From Corynebacterium occultum (GTDB taxonomy: Bacteria > Actinomycetota > Actinomycetes > Mycobacteriales > Mycobacteriaceae): DNA of 64,000 nucleotides. Where the stretch lies: positions 1,426,001-1,490,000 of the forward strand of contig NZ_CP046455.1 of assembly GCF_009734425.1 (NCBI RefSeq). Reading direction: 5' to 3'. The notes under the pieces are model-generated. The model had not been told where the DNA came from and searched no databases. It was given only the letters and a program-made list of their open reading frames with translations. The translations under genes and the position numbers were made by a program. Shown piece after piece: positions 34,782 to 42,356 of the stretch; the first letter of the stretch is position 1, and each line of letters begins with the position of its first letter.

Positions 34782-35635
34782 ACGGTTCGGCTCTGGCTGA
34801 TCAGGTAGCTCAGGTAATCCGCCTCAACCAGCTGCAGCTCATAGTGGTCATAGCCGGGAAGGATTTCGATGCTGGTCCCGGCGAAACCCTGGTTGAGATA
34901 GTGGAGCTGGCCCCGCTCCGCGGCACAATAACCGCAGAACTCCCCGGTGACATCCTCTGAACCGGTCAGCCAATGGAGCCGGAAGTTCTCGGGTAGATGA
35001 GAGGAAGCGTTGGAGACGACGCCGTTGCCTCCACCCCCGACGAGCAGGGCACCGCCCCCATCAACCAGATCCAGGTGCTGGGCGAGGAAATGGTAGCTCA
35101 GCTGCTCCGCCCCACCGGAGTAGCCGGTGAACCAGACCTGGGAACGGTCGATGTTGTTGCCGCCATAGCCCACGGCGTTGATCAGCTCCGCCAGATAGTT
35201 GGACTTGGCCAGACCACCCCCACGCCACCAGGTGGGGTCCCCCTCATCATGGGAAGGGGTGCGGGCCGCCAAGAGCACCATATTCTGCTCTCTGGCCACC
35301 GCCTGCACCCGGCTTAATTTACCCTCCACACCCTGGGTGAAGTTCCCAAATTCAGCTGCCCCGTCGCCATGGAGCTGAACGATCATACCGGCCGGCTCGA
35401 GTGGGTCGACATGATCGTTGATCAGGTGATATTGGCCGCTCTGTCCATCCGAAGAGGTGAAAGTGTCTGAGACCCGCAGCGCGAAGGCGGGGTCATCCAG
35501 AACAGGGGGATCGAGCTCCGCCACCATGCTCGGAGGTATGTTTTCCTCCTCTTGAGGTGAGACGGTGGCGATGGACATTGTGGAGACGGCGGTGGCCACA
35601 GCCAGGGAGAAAACGCCGATCTTCCGCACAAACAT
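34778..35635 (-). CDS. Secreted alpha/beta-hydrolase, paralogue 1
   Basis: 285 aa. Signal peptide (MFVRKIGVFSLAVATAVSTM...) then an alpha/beta-hydrolase with oxyanion region QLHGDGAAEF, nucleophile elbow GYSGGAEQ and a CGYC pair likely forming a disulfide. A His near the C-terminus (GYDHYE) could complete the triad. The family resembles PHB-depolymerase-like esterases; substrate unknown. It is about half identical by eye to the gene ending at 39273, so they are duplicates. The ATG at 35635 has AAAGGA nine nt upstream; two earlier ATGs are less likely. Confidence 0.78.
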   Translation of the reverse strand: MFVRKIGVFSLAVATAVSTMSIATVSPQEEENIPPSMVAELDPPVLDDPAFALRVSDTFTSSDGQSGQYHLINDHVDPLEPAGMIVQLHGDGAAEFGNFTQGVEGKLSRVQAVAREQNMVLLAARTPSHDEGDPTWWRGGGLAKSNYLAELINAVGYGGNNIDRSQVWFTGYSGGAEQLSYHFLAQHLDLVDGGGALLVGGGGNGVVSNASSHLPENFRLHWLTGSEDVTGEFCGYCAAERGQLHYLNQGFAGTSIEILPGYDHYELQLVEADYLSYLISQSRTV

Positions 35636-36095
35636 GATGATCATTCCTTTTGGGTGAAGAGGTGTGCGAGAAGAGTCAAGCATTCCCCACGCCCGCGGAC
35701 CACCCCTATTTCAGAGGTCTGGACAAAACCCCTGGGAACTGATGCCTGGATTGGAAAGGTGCGTGTGGGGCTAGAATTGATGACGTTGGGGCAGGTGGGA
35801 AGGGGTGACTGGGGAAAAGTCATTTCCCAGCCCAGGTAGCGGGGCATAGGTGCCTGAGTGACCGAAATCATGCCTGTGGGTGACCCACATGTCGGAAGGT
35901 CACGGAATCTGTGGGGATCTTCGGAGGCTAAAATACCCTCACTCTGAGGAATGCCGGTCACCCTGCGGCGAACCTGACTCCAGGTAAGTATATTTTCCCT
36001 GTTCAAGGGAGTATTCTGCGGTTGATGAAGGCGGCGCCATGATGTTGTGGTGGCACCCAGGGGGAAAAGAGTGAAAACACCCATGAAAGGACCCG
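35636..36095. promoter_or_regulatory. Divergent intergenic region with 15-bp palindrome
   Basis: 460 nt between two divergent secreted-hydrolase genes. TGTGGGTGACCCACA (35875-35889) is a 7+1+7 palindrome that could be an operator. Possible -10 boxes on the forward strand are TAAAAT near 35929 and TATATT near 35999. No gene is convincing inside. Confidence 0.4.
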
Positions 36096-37052
36096 ATGCG
36101 GACAGCGTTGATGAAGGCGGCCGGAATGTTCTCCTGCCTACTCCTCGGCAGTGGCATGTTGGTCGCTTGCGCAAGCAGCGAGTCTGACCACATCGAAGAG
36201 GTGGAGGCACCCACCACAGTCACCCTCCCGGATCGGGTGCCCTCAAACGCACCGCAGATCACCGGCCCCGCGCCAGGGGACTCCGCCGAGGTAAAACTGA
36301 AGTCCTCCAACCGGGACCGAAATTTCATCCTCTCCGTCCCGGCCGCTTACCGTGAAGGGGAGCGCTGGCCGGTCATATTTGCCTTCCACGGCTGGGGTGA
36401 GAACGCGAAGATGATCCACTCCTACTCCAATTTCGACAACTCCCGCGCCATCGTCGTATACCCGCAGGGAATCGACGATGCCTGGGAAGGCGCCCCCTAC
36501 GCCAAGGTCAAGGACGGTGAGGACCTCGGTTTTGTCACGGATATCCTCGCCTCCCTGCGTTCGACCTACTCTGTGGACGATTCCCGGATCTTCGCCACTG
36601 GCTTCTCCAATGGTGGTGGTTTCTCCGCGCTACTCGGCTGCCGGATGAATGATGAGTTCGCGGGAGTGGCCTCCGTATCGGCGGCCTACTACGCCACCAT
36701 CTTCAAGGACTGCGCCGACACCCCCCTGGCACTGCTCGACATCCACGGCACCACCGACCCGGTTGTCGACTACTACGGCGGCACCCGCCACGGGGCAACC
36801 TACGCCCCGGTCCCGGATGTGCTCGAAGCGGCCTCCACCCGCAATTCCTGCGAGGGTGCGATCAGCACCAGCCGCATCAACGCCTGGGCACTCCGCCAGG
36901 ACTGGACCATCTGCAGCCACCCCCTCTCCCATATCCGCGTCGGCGGTGGCGGCCACGTCTGGCCCGGAGCAGAAGAAGACACCTACGGCTACGTCCCCAA
37001 GGACTACGCCACGGAACAGATCCTCCGCTTCTTCGGTATCGCCAAGGCCTAG
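36096..37052 (+). CDS. Lipoprotein esterase, LpqC/PHB-depolymerase-like
   Basis: 318 aa. Lipoprotein signal peptide with lipobox LVAC, so the mature protein should be anchored to the outer face of the membrane by a lipidated Cys at about residue 25. The hydrolase domain has oxyanion motif FHGWGENA, nucleophile GFSNGGG, acid DIHGTTDPVVDYYG and catalytic His in GGGGHVWPG. This is the LpqC/feruloyl- or acetylxylan-esterase-like family. GAAAGGA precedes the ATG by 4 nt; ATG 36111 is the alternative. Confidence 0.88.
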   Translation: MRTALMKAAGMFSCLLLGSGMLVACASSESDHIEEVEAPTTVTLPDRVPSNAPQITGPAPGDSAEVKLKSSNRDRNFILSVPAAYREGERWPVIFAFHGWGENAKMIHSYSNFDNSRAIVVYPQGIDDAWEGAPYAKVKDGEDLGFVTDILASLRSTYSVDDSRIFATGFSNGGGFSALLGCRMNDEFAGVASVSAAYYATIFKDCADTPLALLDIHGTTDPVVDYYGGTRHGATYAPVPDVLEAASTRNSCEGAISTSRINAWALRQDWTICSHPLSHIRVGGGGHVWPGAEEDTYGYVPKDYATEQILRFFGIAKA

Positions 37053-37112
37053 ACACCCACGCTCATCGAAGCCCCCATCACATCGGGAAGGCTGCGACTA
37101 AACTCTGGGAGC

Positions 37113-37757
37113 ATGACAGCAGTCGTGCTCTCCACCAATATCGGCCACCCCCAACCCGACCCCGGTGGCGCCGACCGGATCAGCGGTATCGACAAACGCC
37201 CCACAACAGGAATCGAAGTATTCGCACCCGGTCCCAACTACGGAGATGGCTCCGGAGTCCGGGGCGACGTGATCGGAGACAGCCTCCATCACGGTGGCGA
37301 GCATAAGGCGATCTACGCATTCGCCCGTGAGGAGCTGAACCACTGGCAAGCCGAACTCGGCCGAGAGCTGCCCTCAGGAAGCTTCGGTGAAAACCTCACC
37401 ACCACCGGTCTTAATCTCGCAGAAGTGCTGATCAACCAACGCTTCCAGGTTGGCACCGCACTTCTTGAAATCTCGGTGGCACGCCGGCCCTGCCGTACCT
37501 TCGGTGCCTGGCTGGAACAACAGGGCTGGATGAAGACCTTCACCCAGCGGGAACAATGCGGCACCTACTTTCGGGTCATCGAACCTGGACGGATTTCCCC
37601 CGGGGACCTCATGACAGCTGTGGACAACCCGGAACACGGGATCACCATGGGCATGGCTTTTCGCGCGAAGATGGGCAATAAGGAAGCTGCCCGCCGGGTG
37701 GTGGAAGCTCAGTGTCTACCAGGGCATCATCACGAGGAATTGCTTAAGCGACTTTAA
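37113..37757 (+). CDS. MOSC-domain protein (YiiM-like)
   Basis: 214 aa. The MOSC beta-barrel is recognisable from GDSLHHGGEHKAIYAFA, PSGSFGENLTTTGL and the cysteine-containing ARRPCRTFGAWLE. YiiM-type MOSC proteins are molybdenum-cofactor enzymes that reduce N-hydroxylated compounds such as 6-N-hydroxylaminopurine. The C-terminal extension (about 160-214) matches the 3-alpha tail of that group. TAAACT lies 8 nt before the ATG, so the mRNA is probably leaderless. Confidence 0.88.
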   Translation: MTAVVLSTNIGHPQPDPGGADRISGIDKRPTTGIEVFAPGPNYGDGSGVRGDVIGDSLHHGGEHKAIYAFAREELNHWQAELGRELPSGSFGENLTTTGLNLAEVLINQRFQVGTALLEISVARRPCRTFGAWLEQQGWMKTFTQREQCGTYFRVIEPGRISPGDLMTAVDNPEHGITMGMAFRAKMGNKEAARRVVEAQCLPGHHHEELLKRL

Positions 37758-37831
37758 GGGTTGCTAAAGACCGGCGGGGCAAAAGTATGCTCCTGCCAAG
37801 CCATTTGGTGCTTCAGCATATCCGCTCTGGT

Positions 37832-39028
37832 TTAGAAGGGTGGTTCCTCCTCCCGGGTTGTCTCCTCCTGGGTCGGGGCGGTACGGCGTTTGTTGACCCG
37901 TTGGGCACGACGCTGCATAAACGACTGCGCAAACAGTTTGCTCGGCCGAGACAAGGGCCCCCGCGGGTGGGTGACCACGACATCACCATCCGGATAGGTC
38001 CAGCTCCACACCCCCTGCGCATCCATCACCAGGTTCAGATCCCCACGGGTTTTCCTCAGATGATGCCTGCGACACAGACACTGCAGGTTACTGGGGGTGG
38101 TGGGACCCCCGTCGGTGTGGTTGAGCACATGATCGACATCGCAGGCCTCGGCATCGATCCCGCAGTCCTCCGGTCCCCGACAGGTCCCGTCCCTGCTTTT
38201 CACGGCCCGGATGATTTCCTCGGTGGGTCGGTAGGCCAGGGTGGTGGTGTGGGCGGGGGGTGTCCATGGTGCGGGTGTGGGTGATCCGTTCGGCCCAGCG
38301 TCGGGCCTGGCGGTCATCGAGGTAGCCGGCTCCTGCGAGATAGGTCGGGGTGTCACCGTCTGGTCCGTAGAGGTTGTACACCACCTTCGGGCTGTGCATC
38401 GTCCCGCGGAGCAGCCCCAGCAGGGCGTCATGCAGGGTGGTGTCCTCGGCGGTGGCGGTGGTTTTGAGGATGGTGTGGATGTCCAGGGCGTCATCGGCGG
38501 CGAGCACCGCCTGGATCTGGGTGTGTCCGGTGCCGGTGGTGCGGAAGTGGATGCCCAGGGCTCTTGGGTGGGTGTCGTGTTCGGCGGCCGGGGGGTCGAG
38601 TTCGGTGAGGAGGTGGCGTAAGGAACCGGCGGATGGTTGTCGGCCCCGGGGGGGCTTCCGCTGGCCGGGTGGGGGTGAGGAAGGTGGTGAGGTGCTTATC
38701 GATCTCGGTGATGATGTCGGGGTCGTCCACGGCGATCAAGGGCGTGTTCGATGGCGCGCAGCCTGGGGTAGTCGAGCAGGCCGAGGTTGTGGTTGGGGGC
38801 AGCCAGCACCGGGTAGTGGCGCAGGAGTTGGACAATCGACAGCCAGGTCAGTGTGGTGGTTGTGCTCAAGGAGGTGCGGGCGGCGAGGTGGGAGGTGGTG
38901 GTGTCGATATCGGCGTCGTCGTCTGGGGTGACACTTGTCCAGAAGGTGAGGTCCTGGCGGTTGCGGTGGGTGGTCCAGTGTGCGGCGGGGTCGGTGGGGC
39001 GGTAGTAGGGGTGTGGGGTGGTGTGCAT
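37832..39028 (-). pseudogene. Frameshifted DUF222/HNH endonuclease
   Basis: About 400 codons spread over three frames. The DUF222 part starts at ATG 39028 and is readable as LSIVQLLRHYPVLAAPNHNL; after a shift near 38738 it resumes as IAVDDPDIITEIDKHLTTFL; after another near 38640 as AVLAADDALDIHTILKT; after a third near 38258 as AYRPTEEIIRAVKSRDG with the HNH core CDVDHVLNHTDGGPTTPSNLQ-like residues. Two shifts sit at poly-G tracts (seven G at 38648-38654, six G at 38255-38260). The family is widespread and repetitive in actinobacteria; role unsettled. Sequencing indels are possible. Confidence 0.8.
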
Positions 39029-39207
39029 AGGTGTTCCTGGGCAGGCTCGTGCATGGAATGTGTGTTCGATATCGAAGCTGGGGCATGGCCCGGACATGCC
39101 CACCACCCTGGGGGTATCGCAATAACATCGTCCCAGCTCATGCCATGAAACAGTGGGGGCACCCGTTCAGAAGTCCCACACGCATTCTTGTTCGGAGTGC
39201 GGTGCAT

Positions 39208-39249
39208 AAAGAAAGGCCAGGGGAGCGGATTAAACCGACTTCCCTGGCC
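39208..39249 (-). terminator. Terminator of hydrolase paralogue 2
   Basis: GGCCAGGG (39215-39222) pairs with CCCTGGCC (39242-39249), with CGG/CCG inside, followed on the reverse strand by TTTCTTT. Confidence 0.85.
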
Positions 39250-39272
39250 CTGGAATGAATCAACAACAGTTT

Positions 39273-40091
39273 TTAATTGAATCCTGGGATGGGAGCCGAG
39301 ACGACGAATTCGGGAGTGCTGATCATCTGGTCGAGTACCGCTGCCTCCTGGCCCTGCAGGTCAGTGTGGCTCAGGCCCCACATGACATTGGTGTTGGAGC
39401 GCCAGAAACCCTGGGTGAGGTAGTGAACCTGCCCCTGAGCTGCGGCACAATAACCACAGAATCCGTTGGAGACATCTGCTGACCCGGTCAGCCATTGGAT
39501 TCGGAAATTGTTGCGGAGGTAGGGAGAGGCGTTAGCCGCAGCTCGACCTCCACCACCACCGGTAAGGAGGGCGCCACCATCTTTGATCATGTTCAGGTGG
39601 CGGGGCAGGAAATAGTAACCCAGCTGTTCTGCTCCACCGGAATATCCGCTGAACCAGACACGGGAACGGTCGATGGGGTTCCCGCCAAAGCCGACCGCAT
39701 GGATGAGTTCCGCCAGATAATCAGATTTAGCCACCCCATTACCCCGCCACCAGGTGGCATCGCCTTCCTCATAGGAGGGGGTGCGGGCCGCCAGAAGCAC
39801 CATATTATGCTTCTCTGCCACTGCTTGGATGCGGGTCAGTTTCCCGGTTCCACTGAAATAGTTCTGGAATTCTCCTGCGCCATCGCCATGCAACTGGACG
39901 ATCAGTCCCACCGGACGGGAGGGGTCGATGTGGTCGTTGCTCAGGTGATAAGCCCCACCGAATCCATTGGAGGCCTGAAAACCTGCCCCAAGGGTATTTG
40001 CCTGGGCCTCGGTGGCCAGGCCGGGAAGAAGCGCCAGGGTGAGGGTTGAGATGATTGTGGGGATCAGGATGCGGAAGCGGGGTAGTGCCAT
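39273..40091 (-). CDS. Secreted alpha/beta-hydrolase, paralogue 2
   Basis: 272 aa. Signal peptide MALPRFRILIPTIISTLTLA ending near AQA, then the same layout as the gene at 34778-35635: VQLHGDGAGEF oxyanion region, LLAARTPSYEEGDATWWRG, nucleophile GYSGGAEQ, CGYCAA and a C-terminal His (LSHTDL). It is clearly a duplicate with the secreted location retained. AAGGA lies nine nt before the ATG at 40091; the open frame extends 64 codons further but without a signal-like start. Substrate unknown. Confidence 0.8.
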   Translation of the reverse strand: MALPRFRILIPTIISTLTLALLPGLATEAQANTLGAGFQASNGFGGAYHLSNDHIDPSRPVGLIVQLHGDGAGEFQNYFSGTGKLTRIQAVAEKHNMVLLAARTPSYEEGDATWWRGNGVAKSDYLAELIHAVGFGGNPIDRSRVWFSGYSGGAEQLGYYFLPRHLNMIKDGGALLTGGGGGRAAANASPYLRNNFRIQWLTGSADVSNGFCGYCAAAQGQVHYLTQGFWRSNTNVMWGLSHTDLQGQEAAVLDQMISTPEFVVSAPIPGFN

Positions 40092-40430
40092 AGGGGAGAT
40101 CCTTAAATATGTGTGGGGCGGCGAGGAGGCAGCGTTGATAAGGGGTTGAAGAGGGTCCGTTGGAAACTCTCTGGTGAAAGAACCGTTCCCCGCGCCCGCT
40201 GTGGTGGAGCGTCGAGGCAGGTGTTGGTTCTGCCGGGAATTGGAAGGCGTGCGGAGGCAGTCCGATCCTGGGGGAGGTCTCATCCGGGATGGTAGTTACT
40301 GACATGGTAACCCGGTAGCTGAGTGTGGACGGGGGCTAAAGACATCGGGGCCAAGGGAAATAGGGGCTTGGCAGGATGCGCCGGACCTGATACAACTTCC
40401 CCGCCCCCACCTCACCGAGTTTAAGCAGAA

Positions 40431-40467
40431 AACAAAAATAAGCCAGAGAACTTATGTTCTCTGGCTT
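40431..40467 (-). terminator. Terminator after tRNA-Pro
   Basis: AGCCAGAGAAC (40441-40451) and GTTCTCTGGCT (40456-40466) form a perfect 11-bp stem with a 4-nt loop, followed on the reverse strand by TATTTTTG. Confidence 0.9.
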
Positions 40468-40474
40468 TAATTTG

Positions 40475-40548
40475 TCGGACTGACAGGATTTGAACCTGCG
40501 ACCCCTACACCCCCAGTGTAGTGCGCTACCAAGCTGCGCCACAGTCCG
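40475..40548 (-). tRNA. tRNA-Pro (anticodon GGG)
   Basis: The 74-nt cloverleaf on the reverse strand has acceptor stem CGGACTG/CAGTCCG, D-arm GCGCAGCTTGGTAGCGC, anticodon arm CTACA-CTGGGGG-TGTAG and T-arm CAGGTTCGAATCCTG. The loop puts GGG at the anticodon. CCA is not encoded. A strong terminator follows. Confidence 0.95.
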
Positions 40549-40690
40549 TCGTAGCACTTGTCTGTGCAACGAGAATTAGGTTACAACATTGTGAGTTGGA
40601 GCTCCTAATCCGCAGGTGGGAGCGGGGGAGGAACCCGGGGGAGGAGGTCCGAGAATCTGCTCGGGAACCCCGTCGCGCACCCCTTCCCAT

Positions 40691-41095
40691 TCACTCCAAT
40701 TCGGCGGCGTAGACCCATCTGCCGTCGATCCGGCGGAAAGCTGATCTTTCATGCTGGGAACCGGTTTCCGCACCCTTGTAGAAAGCCTTGAACTCCACGA
40801 TGCCGGTTTCATCCAGCGGGCCACCCCCAATGACCTTGAGGATGTCGAGGCGGTAGAAGTGCAGCCCACTATCCCTGAGGTTGAGGGAGGAGGGACGGTC
40901 CTCCGGGGCCCAGGTGCGCATCAGGTAGTCGGCATCGGCCACCGCGAAGGCGGTGAAGCGGGAACGCATCAGGGTTTCCGCAGTCGGGGCCACCGCCCCG
41001 GCGTGGTATTTACCGCAGCATTCCCCGTAGCTCAGGCCGGTGCCGCAGGGGCAGCGTTTGGTGGTGTCGTAGCCCGGGGCGTCGTCAAGCGCCAT
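40691..41095 (-). CDS. YchJ-like SEC-C motif protein (UPF0225)
   Basis: 134 aa. An N-terminal SEC-C-type zinc site CPCGTGLSYGECCGKYH is followed by the conserved NTF2-like part with LMRSRFTAFAVADADYLMRTW and the C-terminal WVYAAELE. The SEC-C motif resembles the zinc tail of SecA that binds SecB and ribosomes, but the role of this family is unknown. The ATG overlaps the stop of the upstream hydrolase-OsmC gene (TGATG), so both are one operon. Confidence 0.88.
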   Translation of the reverse strand: MALDDAPGYDTTKRCPCGTGLSYGECCGKYHAGAVAPTAETLMRSRFTAFAVADADYLMRTWAPEDRPSSLNLRDSGLHFYRLDILKVIGGGPLDETGIVEFKAFYKGAETGSQHERSAFRRIDGRWVYAAELE

Positions 41096-42225
41096 CAGCG
41101 GATGTCTCGGACGCTGACGGTCAGGGGGCGTACGGCCTGCAGGAGGCGGCGACGCTGATCATCGGTGATGTCTCCGGTGAGCTCGATCTGGCGGGAGAAG
41201 CCGAAGCCTTCGGGGGTGACGGTGACGGCAACATCCTCGAGTTTTATGCGGTCACGGCGTGCGGCGTCGCGGATGGCCTGGGAGGCATCGGCGGCCAGTG
41301 CGGCGGCGATCAGGTCGGCGGGGGTGTGGCCGAGGTCCTTGCCCCCGTCCTTCTTGGCGCGGTCGGTGCGCAGTTCGCCGACGGGGGTGCGGACGGTATC
41401 TGCGAAGCGGGTGCCCTTGGCGGAGCGGGAAACAGCACCGGCCTCCACCGTTTCGGGGGAGTAGTCGGGTACCAGGTAGGGCTCCACCCAGGCGCCGATG
41501 AGGTCGGCGGCGCGCTGTGCGACACCTTCCCGGGTGGCCAGGTGGTCAGCCTTGTCCAGGGAGACCAGGGACTTGGGGTAGCGGGTGACGCGGAAGATGA
41601 GCTGGGCGTTGTCCACACCGACGGTTTCATCGATCGGGGAGTGCACCAACAGCAGCGGTTTGCGCAGCTTGGGAAGGTAGATCTCCGGGTTGGTATCGGC
41701 CAGGTCCTCCAGGAAAGCCCGGGAGATGACGATGTCACGCCCCCCGAGGACAACGGTGACGGCACCGTGGTCATCGACATCCTTGATGCGGTCCGCGAAG
41801 TGGAGGACGGCGTGTGCCGGGTCGAAGGGGGCGCCGATGGTGGCCACCGCCTTGAGTCGGGGTAGTTCGGTGGCGGCCTTCAACGAGGCGGCACCACCCA
41901 GGGAATGCCCGATGAGCAGCTGCGGGGCAGCGTAGTTCTGGCTCATCCACTCATAGGCGGATTTGATGTCCTCCACATTGCTGCTGAAGGAGGTGTTGGC
42001 GAACTCACCCTCTGACTGCCCCAGGCCGGGGAAGTCGAAACGCAGGGTGGCGATACCGGAGGCCGTCAGCTGCTTTGACACGCGCGCGGCGGCGGGGGTG
42101 AATCTGGAGCCGGTGAAACAGTGGGCGAAGATCGCATAAGCCACTGGCGGGGTATCCGGCATATCAATGGTGCCGGCCATCTTGAGACCCTGACTGGAGG
42201 GCAATTTCACGGAAACAGAATGCAC
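41095..42225 (-). CDS. Alpha/beta-hydrolase fused to an OsmC-like domain
   Basis: 376 aa. Residues 1 to about 250 form a serine hydrolase (FAHCFTGSR, nucleophile IGHSLGGAA, HSPIDETVG, ADHLA). The remaining 120 residues match the OsmC/Ohr fold (TPVGELRTDRAKKDGGKDLG, TPADLIAAALAA). OsmC peroxidases use two Cys; neither is present here (the first position reads AADAS), and the domain is short, so it should not reduce peroxides. Such hydrolase-OsmC fusions are known in actinobacteria without a defined substrate. GTG 42225 follows GAAAGG; the longer frame upstream lacks support. Confidence 0.85.
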   Translation of the reverse strand: MHSVSVKLPSSQGLKMAGTIDMPDTPPVAYAIFAHCFTGSRFTPAAARVSKQLTASGIATLRFDFPGLGQSEGEFANTSFSSNVEDIKSAYEWMSQNYAAPQLLIGHSLGGAASLKAATELPRLKAVATIGAPFDPAHAVLHFADRIKDVDDHGAVTVVLGGRDIVISRAFLEDLADTNPEIYLPKLRKPLLLVHSPIDETVGVDNAQLIFRVTRYPKSLVSLDKADHLATREGVAQRAADLIGAWVEPYLVPDYSPETVEAGAVSRSAKGTRFADTVRTPVGELRTDRAKKDGGKDLGHTPADLIAAALAADASQAIRDAARRDRIKLEDVAVTVTPEGFGFSRQIELTGDITDDQRRRLLQAVRPLTVSVRDIR

Positions 42226-42356
42226 GGGGATTCGCCTTTCGGGGCCATCGCAAGATTGGCCCTGACACGGATGGACACTGACAGACACACTAGTCTGCCT
42301 TTACCTTCCACTATGGTCTAGGGGAAGAAAACACCGACAAGCGCAAGGGGTTAATC

